Shown: positions 1 through 5,491, counted from the first letter of the stretch. The stretch: DNA of 8,113 nt from Clostridium sp. CAG:413 (GCA_000431775.1 FR888235.1:2517-10629); one strand, 5' to 3'. Translations and numbers: made by a program. Notes: generated by a model from the sequence alone, not told the origin.

Positions 1-152
1 CCCGCCATTGCACAGTGGGCACAATTGCAGCCACAGGAGGATTTGCCTTTTTTCTTATTTCTCACCAGACCAATGATTATGGCGGCGACGATAACTGCAA
101 GCACAAGGCATATAATGATGGTTGCTAAATTTTCTGCTATCCACGCAAACAT
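1..152 (-). CDS. FeoB-associated Cys-rich membrane protein (partial, runs off left edge)
   Basis: Fifty complete codons are visible from the ATG at 152-150; the C-terminus lies outside the window. After a short N-terminus (MFAWIAENLA), residues about 11-30 form one hydrophobic membrane helix. A basic stretch (RNKKKGK, 31-37) follows, then a cysteine cluster with C40, C42, C44 and C47 (CGCNC..C). This is the architecture of the short FeoB-associated Cys-rich peptides found at the end of Firmicutes feo operons. By topology the basic and Cys-rich tail should be cytosolic. Family members are proposed to help FeoB, perhaps as an Fe-S or metal-binding counterpart of FeoC, but their biochemistry is not settled. 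The start is fixed by AAAGGAG at 162-168, 9 nt upstream. The gene begins 47 nt after the feoB stop with no terminator between, so it should be the last gene seen of the feo operon. Confidence 0.88.
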   Translation of the reverse strand, partial: MFAWIAENLATIIICLVLAVIVAAIIIGLVRNKKKGKSSCGCNCAHCAMA

Positions 153-199
153 TCTGACCGACTCCTTTCAGATATTAATATTTTTTGCTTGGGTTTTGC

Positions 200-2704
200 T
201 TATTTGGTTTTAACATTTGCGGTGAGCTTCGTTGCCTCCTTGTAGGGGCGAACGAGCATATAGATGATGAATGCGAGGGCTGCGATCGCAAAGATAAGGC
301 CGACCACGCTGACATTGCCCGTGAAGAGCCTGCCGAACTGGTTAATCATCAGAGCGATGACATAAGCGAAGCCGCACTGATAGCCGATGGCAAACCAAGT
401 CCATTTTGCGCTGTTCATCTCACGCTTGATTGCGCCGATAGCTGCGAAGCAGGGAGCGCAAAGAAGGTTGAAGACGAGGAATGAGTAGCCGGTGATGCCG
501 GTGAACGCATGAGCGATATTCTGGTAAACCGTTGCGTCGCCGCCGCCGTAGAGGATGCCGAGAGTACCGACGATATTCTCCTTAGCGACAAGGCCGGTGA
601 TGGATGCGACGGTCGCCTGCCAGTTGCCCCAGCCGAGCGGCATGAAGATCCATGCGATGGCGTTGCCGACCTTTGCGAGGATCGAAGAGCTGAGCTCATC
701 CTCGGAGAGCATACGGAAGCCGTCATCCGTGAAGCCGAAGTAAGTGGTGAACCAAACAACTATGGTGGAGAGAAGGATTATCGTGCCCGCCTTCTTGATG
801 AAGGACCAGCCGCGCTCCCACATGGAGCGAAGAACATTGCTCGGGGTGGGCATATGATATGCGGGCAGCTCCATAACGAAGGGAGCGGGCTCGCCTGCGA
901 ACATCTTGGTCTTCTTGAGCATAATGCCGGAGCAGATGATCGCTGCCATGCCGATGAAGTAAGCGGAGGTGGAGACGAGAGCCGAGCCGCCGAAGATAGC
1001 GCCGGCTATCATTGCGATGAAGGGCACCTTAGCGCCGCAGGGGATAAACGTTGTGGTCATAATGGTCATCCTGCGGTCACGCTCATTCTCGATGGTACGG
1101 GAAGCCATGATGCCGGGTATGCCGCAGCCGGTACCGATAAGCATCGGGATGAAGGATTTACCGGAGAGACCGAAGCGACGGAAGATCCTGTCGAGCACGA
1201 ATGCTATACGGGCCATGTAGCCGCAGGCCTCAAGGAATGCAAGAAGCAGGAAGAGGACGAGCATCTGAGGAACGAAGCCGAGGACTGCACCGACGCCGGC
1301 AACGATACCGTCGTTGATAAGTCCGCTGAGCCATTCCGCTGCGCCCGCTTTCTCAAGCAGATTACCTACAAGGACGGGAACACCGGGAACCCATACGCCG
1401 TAATCTGCGGGATCGGGCTCGTCAAAGCCTTTTTCTTCAAAGAGCTTAACTGCGTCGAGATAAGTCATTGCAACAGTGCTGTCAGCGTTCTCCTTGCTGA
1501 GAGCCTCTGCGGGAATTGATGAATAGTAAGCGGTCATTTCGTTCATTGCGAGGGTCTCTTCATCCTCCACCTCGATGGTGGCGGTCTCTTCGCTTGAGGT
1601 GAAGCTCTTTATCTCTGAGAGAGCTGCGTCAGCGTCGAAATCCTCTGCGCCGAAGTCGATGCCGGTGAATGCGCCGACAGCCTCGGAGGCTGCGGTGTAG
1701 TCGTCTGCGTCTGCGGTGTAAGCCTTAGTGCCTATGCCGAACAGGTGCCAGCCGTCGCCGAACACTCCGTCGTTCATCCAATCGGTAGCCGCCGAGCCGA
1801 CGGTAACCATTGAGATGTAATAGACGAGGAACATGATAACTGCGAATATCGGAAGACCGAGCCAACGGTTAGTGACTATACGGTCGATCTTATCTGAGGT
1901 TGTAAGCTCGCCAACCTTTTTCTTCTTGTAGCAAGCCTTGATAACGGAAGCTATGTAGATATATCTTTCGTTTGTTATGATGGATTCTGCGTCGTCGTCC
2001 ATCTCGGTCTCGGCAGCCTTGATATCCTTCTCGATATGCTCAAGGGTGAGCTTGTCGATATTAAGGCCCGCAAGCACCTTGTCATCACGCTCAAAGATCT
2101 TGATGGCGTACCATCTCTGCTGCTCTTCGGGCAGGTTATGTACGGCAGCCTCTTCGATATGAGCGATCGCGTGCTCAACGCAGCCGGAGAAGCTGTGCTG
2201 CGGGATCGTCTTACCGCTCTTTGCAGCCTCTATAGCAGCCTCGGCGGCTTCCTTGATGCCGGTCTCTTTAAGAGCCGATATCTCGACTATCTTGCAGCCG
2301 AGCTGGCGTGAAAGCTCCGCGGTGTCTATCTTGTCGCCGTTCTTCTTGACGACGTCCATCATATTGATGGCGACAACGACGGGAATACCGAGCTCGGTGA
2401 GCTGAGTGGTGAGATAAAGATTACGCTCAAGGTTCGTGCCGTCGATGATATTGAGTATCGCGTCGGGGCGCTCGTTGATGAGGTAATTTCTTGCGACGAC
2501 CTCTTCAAGAGTGTAGGGTGAAAGTGAATAAATACCGGGAAGGTCGGTGATGATAACGCCGTCGTGCTTCTTGAGCTTACCTTCCTTCTTCTCGACCGTA
2601 ACGCCCGGCCAGTTACCGACGAACTGATTTGAGCCGGTCAGCGCATTGAACAGTGTTGTCTTACCGCTGTTCGGGTTGCCTGCAAGGGCAATTCTGAGAT
2701 CCAT
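200..2704 (-). CDS. feoB: Ferrous iron transporter FeoB (GTPase-coupled Fe2+ permease)
   Basis: The 834-residue protein has the full FeoB layout and imports Fe2+ across the cytoplasmic membrane. The N-terminal G domain shows G1 GNPNSGKT (9-16), the G2 threonine T36 in NWPGVT, G3 DLPG (54-57), G4 NMMD (114-117) and G5 SAL (143-145). A helical guanine-dissociation-inhibitor-like region follows to about 275. The first membrane helix is about 282-303. The permease core starts near 462, with Gate 1 motifs LEACGYMARIAF (491-502) and GTGCGIPG (524-531, C527), the PCGAKVP segment (555-561, C556), and the C-terminal gate NLLCAPC (746-752, C749 and C752). The last helix is about 798-817 and a basic tail ends the protein. 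It is longer than E. coli FeoB (773 aa) because about 150 mostly acidic residues lie between the first two membrane regions. The ATG at 2704 has AGAGAGGAA 6 nt upstream. It lies 50 nt after feoA, in the same operon. Confidence 0.98.
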   Translation of the reverse strand: MDLRIALAGNPNSGKTTLFNALTGSNQFVGNWPGVTVEKKEGKLKKHDGVIITDLPGIYSLSPYTLEEVVARNYLINERPDAILNIIDGTNLERNLYLTTQLTELGIPVVVAINMMDVVKKNGDKIDTAELSRQLGCKIVEISALKETGIKEAAEAAIEAAKSGKTIPQHSFSGCVEHAIAHIEEAAVHNLPEEQQRWYAIKIFERDDKVLAGLNIDKLTLEHIEKDIKAAETEMDDDAESIITNERYIYIASVIKACYKKKKVGELTTSDKIDRIVTNRWLGLPIFAVIMFLVYYISMVTVGSAATDWMNDGVFGDGWHLFGIGTKAYTADADDYTAASEAVGAFTGIDFGAEDFDADAALSEIKSFTSSEETATIEVEDEETLAMNEMTAYYSSIPAEALSKENADSTVAMTYLDAVKLFEEKGFDEPDPADYGVWVPGVPVLVGNLLEKAGAAEWLSGLINDGIVAGVGAVLGFVPQMLVLFLLLAFLEACGYMARIAFVLDRIFRRFGLSGKSFIPMLIGTGCGIPGIMASRTIENERDRRMTIMTTTFIPCGAKVPFIAMIAGAIFGGSALVSTSAYFIGMAAIICSGIMLKKTKMFAGEPAPFVMELPAYHMPTPSNVLRSMWERGWSFIKKAGTIILLSTIVVWFTTYFGFTDDGFRMLSEDELSSSILAKVGNAIAWIFMPLGWGNWQATVASITGLVAKENIVGTLGILYGGGDATVYQNIAHAFTGITGYSFLVFNLLCAPCFAAIGAIKREMNSAKWTWFAIGYQCGFAYVIALMINQFGRLFTGNVSVVGLIFAIAALAFIIYMLVRPYKEATKLTANVKTK

Positions 2705-2754
2705 GTCTGTTTCCTCTCTTTCTTATACGATAAGTATAATTGACCATTAACCGA

Positions 2755-2976
2755 TCATTCGACTTCGATCATGTCGGCGTCAGCTTTTCTGAGCGAAAGC
2801 TCATAGCCTCTGACCGTGACCTCGATGGGATCGCCGAGGGGCGCTACCTTGCGAACATAAACCTCAACGCCCTTTGTCAAGCCCATATCCATGATGCGGC
2901 GTTTGACCGCGCCCTCACCGTGGAGCTTGACGACCTTGACCGTCTCGCCTATGTTGACCTGTCTGAGAGTTTTCAT
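2755..2976 (-). CDS. feoA: FeoA-family protein, copy 2 (adjacent to feoB)
   Basis: This 73-residue protein has the typical FeoA (SH3-like beta barrel) length and motifs. They include LRQVNIGETVKVVKLHGEG near the N-terminus, then RRIMDMGLTKGVEVYV (27-42), APLGDPIEVTVRGYELSLRK (45-64) and a short acidic end. The MGLTKG and GDPIEVTVRGYELSLR signatures are classic for FeoA and for the related C-terminal domain of DtxR-type regulators. FeoA is a cytosolic accessory factor thought to act on the FeoB G domain. The ATG at 2976 has a very strong AAAAGGAGGA (2985-2994) 8 nt away. It starts 34 nt after the upstream feoA paralog and ends 50 nt before feoB. Confidence 0.95.
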   Translation of the reverse strand: MKTLRQVNIGETVKVVKLHGEGAVKRRIMDMGLTKGVEVYVRKVAPLGDPIEVTVRGYELSLRKADADMIEVE

Positions 2977-3010
2977 TGCCTATATCCTCCTTTTGATTTA
3001 CACGGTGAAT

Positions 3011-3223
3011 TCACACCATGATCTTTCTTGCCATTTCTTCACTGACAGCAACCCGCGATTCCTTGACGTTGACTATCACGTTGCCGCCGAGTGAATTGAT
3101 TATCGTGACCGTGCCGCCGACGACGAAGCCCAGATTCTCGAGATGCTGCCTGACCTCGGGGCTGCCCCCGATCTTCTTTATGATATTCTCTTTACCGACA
3201 TCCGCCAAAACCAAAGGCATCAT
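3011..3223 (-). CDS. feoA: FeoA-family protein, copy 1 (first gene of the feo operon)
   Basis: This is a second, divergent FeoA-type protein of 70 residues. It keeps the family pattern: an N-terminal MPLVLADVGKENIIKKIGG, a helix PEVRQHLENLGFVVGGTVTII (22-42) matching the RRxxxMGLTKGxxVxV region, and LGGNVIVNVKESRVAVSEEMARKIMV at the C-terminus. Sequence similarity to the neighbouring feoA is low but the length and fold signature agree. There are two consecutive ATG codons (3223 and 3220). The first is preferred because GAGAGGA (3232-3238) lies 8 nt upstream of it. As the first gene after the palindrome-studded leader it is the one most directly exposed to feo regulation. Its cellular role beside the second FeoA is not visible from sequence. 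Confidence 0.92.
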   Translation of the reverse strand: MMPLVLADVGKENIIKKIGGSPEVRQHLENLGFVVGGTVTIINSLGGNVIVNVKESRVAVSEEMARKIMV

Positions 3224-3532
3224 AACTTATATCCTCTCTTTTCTGTGATATATCGCTTGCGGCGACCGTTTCTTAATTAGCTCCCGCTAACCCGAAACCC
3301 TTAAATAATCGGCTTGCCTCGGCGATATTTCGCTGAACGCTTGCCGAGTTTTTTCGGCACTCGGGAGTATTGAAGCACTTTCGGATTAGCATCCGCTAAC
3401 CCCGGCTTCAAAATTTTCGGCTTACGCCGACGGCACATCGCCGCCTAACGCTTGCCGCACCCAAGCCCCGAGCCCCGCCTGTCGGGGTATTTCGGGAACG
3501 ATTAGCAATCGCTAACCTTAGACCTTAATAAA

Positions 3533-3554
3533 ATGATTAGCCGCAGCTAATCAT
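3533..3554. promoter_or_regulatory. Extended 9-bp-arm version of the TTAGC palindrome
   Basis: The copy at 3537-3550 extends to a perfect inverted repeat with arms ATGATTAGC and GCTAATCAT around CGCA. It is the longest and most symmetric of the six copies. Its TGATTA outer half also resembles a Fur-type half site, so Fur remains an alternative to a DtxR-type regulator. Confidence 0.55.
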
Positions 3555-3570
3555 AGCCTTAAAATATTGA

Positions 3571-3584
3571 TTAGCACCTGCTAA
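3571..3584. promoter_or_regulatory. Candidate operator at the feo transcription start
   Basis: This TTAGC-ACCT-GCTAA copy begins 9 bp downstream of the minus-strand -10 hexamer and so covers the expected +1 region. That is a standard place for a repressor to block RNA polymerase. Among the six copies it is the best-placed to control initiation; the copies farther downstream lie in the transcribed leader, and 3679-3692 lies upstream of the -35. Confidence 0.6.
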
Positions 3585-3593
3585 CCAAGAAGT

Positions 3594-3622
3594 ATAATAC
3601 AACTCTTTTCGCCCTGTGTCAA
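3594..3622 (-). promoter_or_regulatory. Promoter of the feo operon
   Basis: On the minus strand a perfect -35 TTGACA (3622-3617) is separated by exactly 17 bp from a -10 TATTAT (3599-3594), one mismatch from consensus. No comparably good promoter is seen between it and the first feoA. Confidence 0.75.
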
Positions 3623-3871
3623 TAGTTTTTGCCGAAAAAAAGCAGCCTTTTTTCAATTTCGTCAGCCTGCTCAAAATGTTAGCCACTGCTAACCAGCCCT
3701 TTGAGCATTTTGACTATGCAGCGCTATCCCCCCTCGCATGAGCATTAAAAGCTTAGGCATAAATAACGCTATTGATCATCAACGCTACAGGCAAGTATTG
3801 TTTCGCCTACCAAAAATTGAATTCAACTCAGGAAAAAAATCAAAGCAGCAATTTTGCTATCCTAAAAAAAC

Positions 3872-3900
3872 TTGACATTTGTTAAAACGACATTTACAAT
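3872..3900 (+). promoter_or_regulatory. Promoter of the 68-residue gene
   Basis: A perfect -35 TTGACA (3872-3877), a 17-bp spacer and TACAAT (3895-3900, one mismatch) precede the small plus-strand gene. The predicted leader is about 40 nt. Confidence 0.75.
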
Positions 3901-3947
3901 TTCTATACAAGCAAAATATTTCAACAATAATTTAAGGCGGTTAAAAA

Positions 3948-4154
3948 ATGAAAATTATCGACACATACAAAGCTGGTAGATACGTATCTCTGATTCTTTC
4001 TGAAAAGCTGCCATTTAAGCCATTTAATAAAGTTTCTGTCGACGGCTTGATATATACTGCCGTGCTGGTCTACGAAGCCAAAAATGAGATAGCCATTATT
4101 TATGACGGCAAATCCGATTTTAAGGGAAAAGAAATATCTTTTTTATTAGAATAA
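3948..4154 (+). CDS. Small hypothetical protein, 68 residues
   Basis: I do not assign a family. The protein begins MKIIDTYKAGRYVSLILSEK and is soluble-looking, with alternating hydrophobic residues that suggest beta strands (YVSLIL, IYTAVLVY, EIAIIYD) and a lysine-rich C-terminal part ending in ISFLLE. There is no signal peptide, membrane helix or cysteine. It is probably a real gene: it has a consensus promoter 48 nt upstream of the ATG, an AAGGCGG ribosome binding site (3934-3940) 7 nt from the ATG, and the same AAGGCGG signal as the four-helix-bundle gene further right. The coding DNA is AT-rich compared with feoB and mtaB. It is divergent from feo and shares that intergenic region, so co-regulation by iron is possible but unproven. 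Length and a beta-rich pattern suit a small OB- or SH3-like fold, which is speculative. Confidence 0.75.
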   Translation: MKIIDTYKAGRYVSLILSEKLPFKPFNKVSVDGLIYTAVLVYEAKNEIAIIYDGKSDFKGKEISFLLE

Positions 4155-4260
4155 GCACTTCGACACCTCAAAGATGCCGAAAAAGAATTTTTTATGTTAT
4201 TAACATCGTATAAGCAAACTATATTTGACCACAAAACTGCTGAACTGACGGCAAAATTTG
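4155..4260. other. AT-rich spacer, no feature seen
   Basis: Between the small gene and the first repeat I see no coding region or clear hairpin terminator. The nearest strong terminator-like hairpin for plus-strand transcription is at 4557-4586. Confidence 0.5.
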
Positions 4261-4308
4261 CCTTCTCCTTGAGGAGAAGGTGGCGAGCGGAGCGAGACGG
4301 ATGAGGTG
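4261..4308 (+). repeat. Interspersed hairpin repeat of the CCTTCTCC...GATGAGGTG type
   Basis: A perfect 8-bp stem CCTTCTCC/GGAGAAGG with loop TTGA (4261-4280) is followed by a GGCGAGCGG..GACGGATGAGGTG tail. Repeats with this hairpin-plus-GATGAGGTG layout are, from general knowledge, scattered through intergenic regions of gut Clostridia. There is only one copy here, so the repeat call rests on that recollection. Confidence 0.6.
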
Positions 4309-4384
4309 TACCGTAGGCAGATCAAAAACTAAACTTAAGCTTCCAAATAAACAAAAAAGAACCGCCGAAGCAGTTCAAAGATAA

Positions 4385-4554
4385 GTGAAATATTTTGCAT
4401 GTGCAAAATGTGAAATAACCGCTCCGCGGTTGTGAAATTTTCTGCTTCGCAGAAAGTGAAATGAAATCCACCCGTCGCCGCAGCGATTTCACGCGCCGTC
4501 AGGCGCATTTCACATTGCGAAGCAATATTTCACCCACCCAAAGGGTGGATTTCG
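4385..4554. repeat. Symmetric array of small hairpins punctuated by GTGAAAT / ATTTCAC
   Basis: GTGAAAT occurs at 4385-4391, 4410-4416, 4432-4438 and 4456-4462. Its reverse complement ATTTCAC then occurs at 4486-4492, 4507-4513 and 4527-4533, with a degenerate copy (ATTTCG) at 4549-4554. A different perfect hairpin sits in almost every gap: ATTTTGCA/TGCAAAAT (4392-4409), AACCGC/GCGGTT (4417-4431), TTTCTGC/GCAGAAA (4439-4455), TCGC/GCGA (4475-4486), GCGCC/GGCGC (4493-4506), ATTGC/GCAAT (4514-4526) and CCACCC/GGGTGG (4534-4548). GAAATCCACCC (4463-4473) can also pair with GGGTGGATTTC (4543-4553). Stems are unrelated in sequence but conserved in form, and the punctuation inverts at the centre. Reading frames through it are not credible genes. 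Confidence 0.85.
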
Positions 4555-4556
4555 TT

Positions 4557-4586
4557 GAAAAAGCACTTCCGATGAAGTGCTTTTTC
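4557..4586. terminator. Perfect 13-bp hairpin, terminator-like in both directions
   Basis: GAAAAAGCACTTC and GAAGTGCTTTTTC form a perfect 13-bp stem around CGAT. The A-run before and T-run after make it a plausible bidirectional Rho-independent terminator. It would stop plus-strand transcription from the small gene and minus-strand transcription leaving the GNAT operon. Confidence 0.65.
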
Positions 4587-4589
4587 GTC

Positions 4590-4657
4590 CGCTCGTCCTT
4601 CGAATCCCTTCGTTTTAAAAAGAAATCCCCCGCCTCGGTGAGGCGAGAAATTTCTTG
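4590..4657. repeat. Repeat copy A (tRNA-like T-arm word plus terminator hairpin)
   Basis: This 68-bp segment is closely similar to 5801-5866. Both begin CGCTCGTCCTTCGAATCCCT and end in a two-part hairpin closed by AAGAAAT/ATTTCTT. The inner stem is CGCCTC/GAGGCG here and CGTCTC/GAGACG in the other copy, a paired C-G to T-A change that preserves pairing. Read on the minus strand it ends in a T-run and looks like a Rho-independent terminator, downstream of the GNAT gene. The TTCGAATCCCTTC word matches the T-arm of the tRNA-Arg in this window. Confidence 0.75.
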
Positions 4658-4706
4658 TGATTACGCGACGGAATAGCACAGTTACAATTCCAATATATAT
4701 GAAGTA

Positions 4707-5150
4707 CTACTGTATTTTTTGATAATAAATCTTTTCTTCCGAACCCCAAGGAGACATTTTCCTATCAATAATGTCAAATCCATATTTCTCATATAAATTT
4801 TCGTGATCACTCACTAGATATACTTTATCAAAACCAACCGATTTTAAATATGACATTGAATATATTATAAGCCTTTGACTCAACCTGTTACCACGCCACT
4901 TTTCGTCAACGAACAAATACCCAATATAAGGCGTATAATGTACATCAGGAATACAATCTGTTGTTGCAACAGTGCAATATCCACAGATCTCATCATCATT
5001 AAGGGCGACAATAACTCTTTCCCAATCTTTAAAACCATTGTTCATCATAGCATTCGCTAATGATTTTCCTGCTTTCCACGAACAACTATCTGCATAATTT
5101 TTCACTTTGTTCCACATTTCATTAGATGCGGTAATAGCCTTGATTATCAT
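4707..5150 (-). CDS. GNAT-family N-acetyltransferase
   Basis: This 147-residue protein has the length and pattern of a single-domain GNAT enzyme, which transfers an acetyl group from acetyl-CoA to an amine. The central strand and CoA pyrophosphate-binding loop are at PYIGYLFVDEKWRGNRLSQR (74-93). The loop RGNRLS (86-91) is a variant of the R/Q-x-x-G-x-G/A motif with R and S in place of the two conserved small residues. The C-terminal LYEKYGF (119-125) is the usual motif B signature. The substrate cannot be told. The ATG at 5150 overlaps the stop of the upstream gene (ATGA, 4 bp), and AAAGGAG lies inside the upstream gene's end, so translation is coupled. The coding DNA is markedly AT-rich against feoB and mtaB, consistent with acquired cargo. 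Confidence 0.88.
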   Translation of the reverse strand: MIIKAITASNEMWNKVKNYADSCSWKAGKSLANAMMNNGFKDWERVIVALNDDEICGYCTVATTDCIPDVHYTPYIGYLFVDEKWRGNRLSQRLIIYSMSYLKSVGFDKVYLVSDHENLYEKYGFDIIDRKMSPWGSEEKIYYQKIQ

Positions 5151-5491
5151 TTGTTCTCCTTTGCCGTATTGATAGAAGAAATCAAAATTCTTTTGACTTC
5201 CGTGCTTTTATTGAGCAATGTTTTGTCCTTGTAATATCCGCTTTCTATAAGCAACTCTATCCAATATTCGCTTTCGGAACATTCCTTGAGAGCAATTTGA
5301 AGTTTAGCGATAAAATCGGCTTTTCCGTGACCGTAAAACGCTTCGCGAATATTTGCACCAACACTTGTACCACTACGGATAAGTTGATTGGTTAGTACAC
5401 TTTCCTTTTTAGTTTGCTTTACATAGTTACAAACCTTAATTATCTGCAAAGCAAATTCTTTGGATTTTATAATCAAAGGACTATCTGCCAT
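5147..5491 (-). CDS. Four-helix-bundle protein (S23 / rRNA intervening-sequence protein family)
   Basis: This all-helical protein has 114 residues. The signature QLIRSGTSVGANIREAFYG (36-54) and the later KLQIALKECSESEYWIELL (63-81) are diagnostic of the four-helix-bundle family first seen encoded in 23S rRNA intervening sequences and related to the Avd accessory protein of diversity-generating retroelements. No reverse transcriptase, template repeat or rRNA sequence is present here, so this is a stand-alone member. Its biochemical role is unknown; the conserved basic groove of the family suggests nucleic-acid binding. The ATG at 5491 has AAGGCGG 8 nt upstream and a clear promoter beyond. It is the first gene of a two-gene operon with the overlapping GNAT gene. 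The DNA is AT-rich. Confidence 0.92.
   Translation of the reverse strand: MADSPLIIKSKEFALQIIKVCNYVKQTKKESVLTNQLIRSGTSVGANIREAFYGHGKADFIAKLQIALKECSESEYWIELLIESGYYKDKTLLNKSTEVKRILISSINTAKENK

Larger units (their letters stand above)
3224..3587 (-). promoter_or_regulatory. Predicted long 5' leader of the feo operon
   Basis: If transcription starts about 7 nt after the -10 at 3594-3599, the first feoA lies behind a leader of roughly 360 nt. No gene is seen in it. It contains five of the six TTAGC-N4-GCTAA palindromes (one of them at the very start) and several GC-rich hairpins: TCGGC-GTAA-GCCGA (GNRA-type loop, about 3417-3430), CCCCG/CGGGG (about 3474-3488), TGCCGA/TCGGCA (3342-3347 with 3354-3359) and TCGC/GCGA just before the ribosome binding site (3253-3265). 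I do not recognise a named riboswitch class. The leader limits follow from the promoter call and are inferred. Confidence 0.5.
3277..3692. repeat. Six copies of the palindrome TTAGC-N4-GCTAA (candidate iron-regulator operators)
   Basis: Exact copies occur at 3277-3290, 3386-3399, 3502-3515, 3537-3550, 3571-3584 and 3679-3692. The 5-bp arms are identical in all six, while the 4-bp spacers differ (TCCC, ATCC, AATC, CGCA, ACCT, CACT). Flanks are also biased: read on the minus strand, five of six are preceded by GG and most are followed by T or TC. Conserved arms with free spacers suggest a DNA-binding protein site rather than a copied element. The half-site TTAG resembles those of DtxR/IdeR/MntR-type metal repressors, and a feo promoter is a fitting target, but the spacing differs from the classic DtxR box. 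The regulator is therefore an inference. Most intergenic RNA hairpins would also tolerate such palindromes. Confidence 0.75.

Noticed and set aside
509..1519. Plus-strand frame of 336 residues opposite feoB
   Set aside because: It is an antisense shadow of a GC-rich gene with no recognisable domain, and feoB is unambiguous.
3224..3587. Ni/Co/Fe-responsive (czcD-type) riboswitch in the feo leader
   Set aside because: I looked for its conserved four-way junction segments and could not place them; a covariance-model search would decide.
3820..3870. Minus-strand terminator around AGCAA/TTGCT
   Set aside because: The stem is only 5 bp and the T-run is displaced, so it is too weak to call.
4385..4554. 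Possible CRISPR array
   Set aside because: The repeated word is only 7 bp, inverts halfway, and the spacers are palindromic hairpins of 12-18 bp. No cas gene is present.
4461..4676. Plus-strand frame of 71 residues
   Set aside because: It lies entirely in hairpin and terminator repeats and has no ribosome binding site; the SSFESLRFKKK text comes from the repeat.
5147..5491. Diversity-generating retroelement Avd protein
   Set aside because: The family fold matches, but there is no reverse transcriptase, variable repeat or template repeat in the window.
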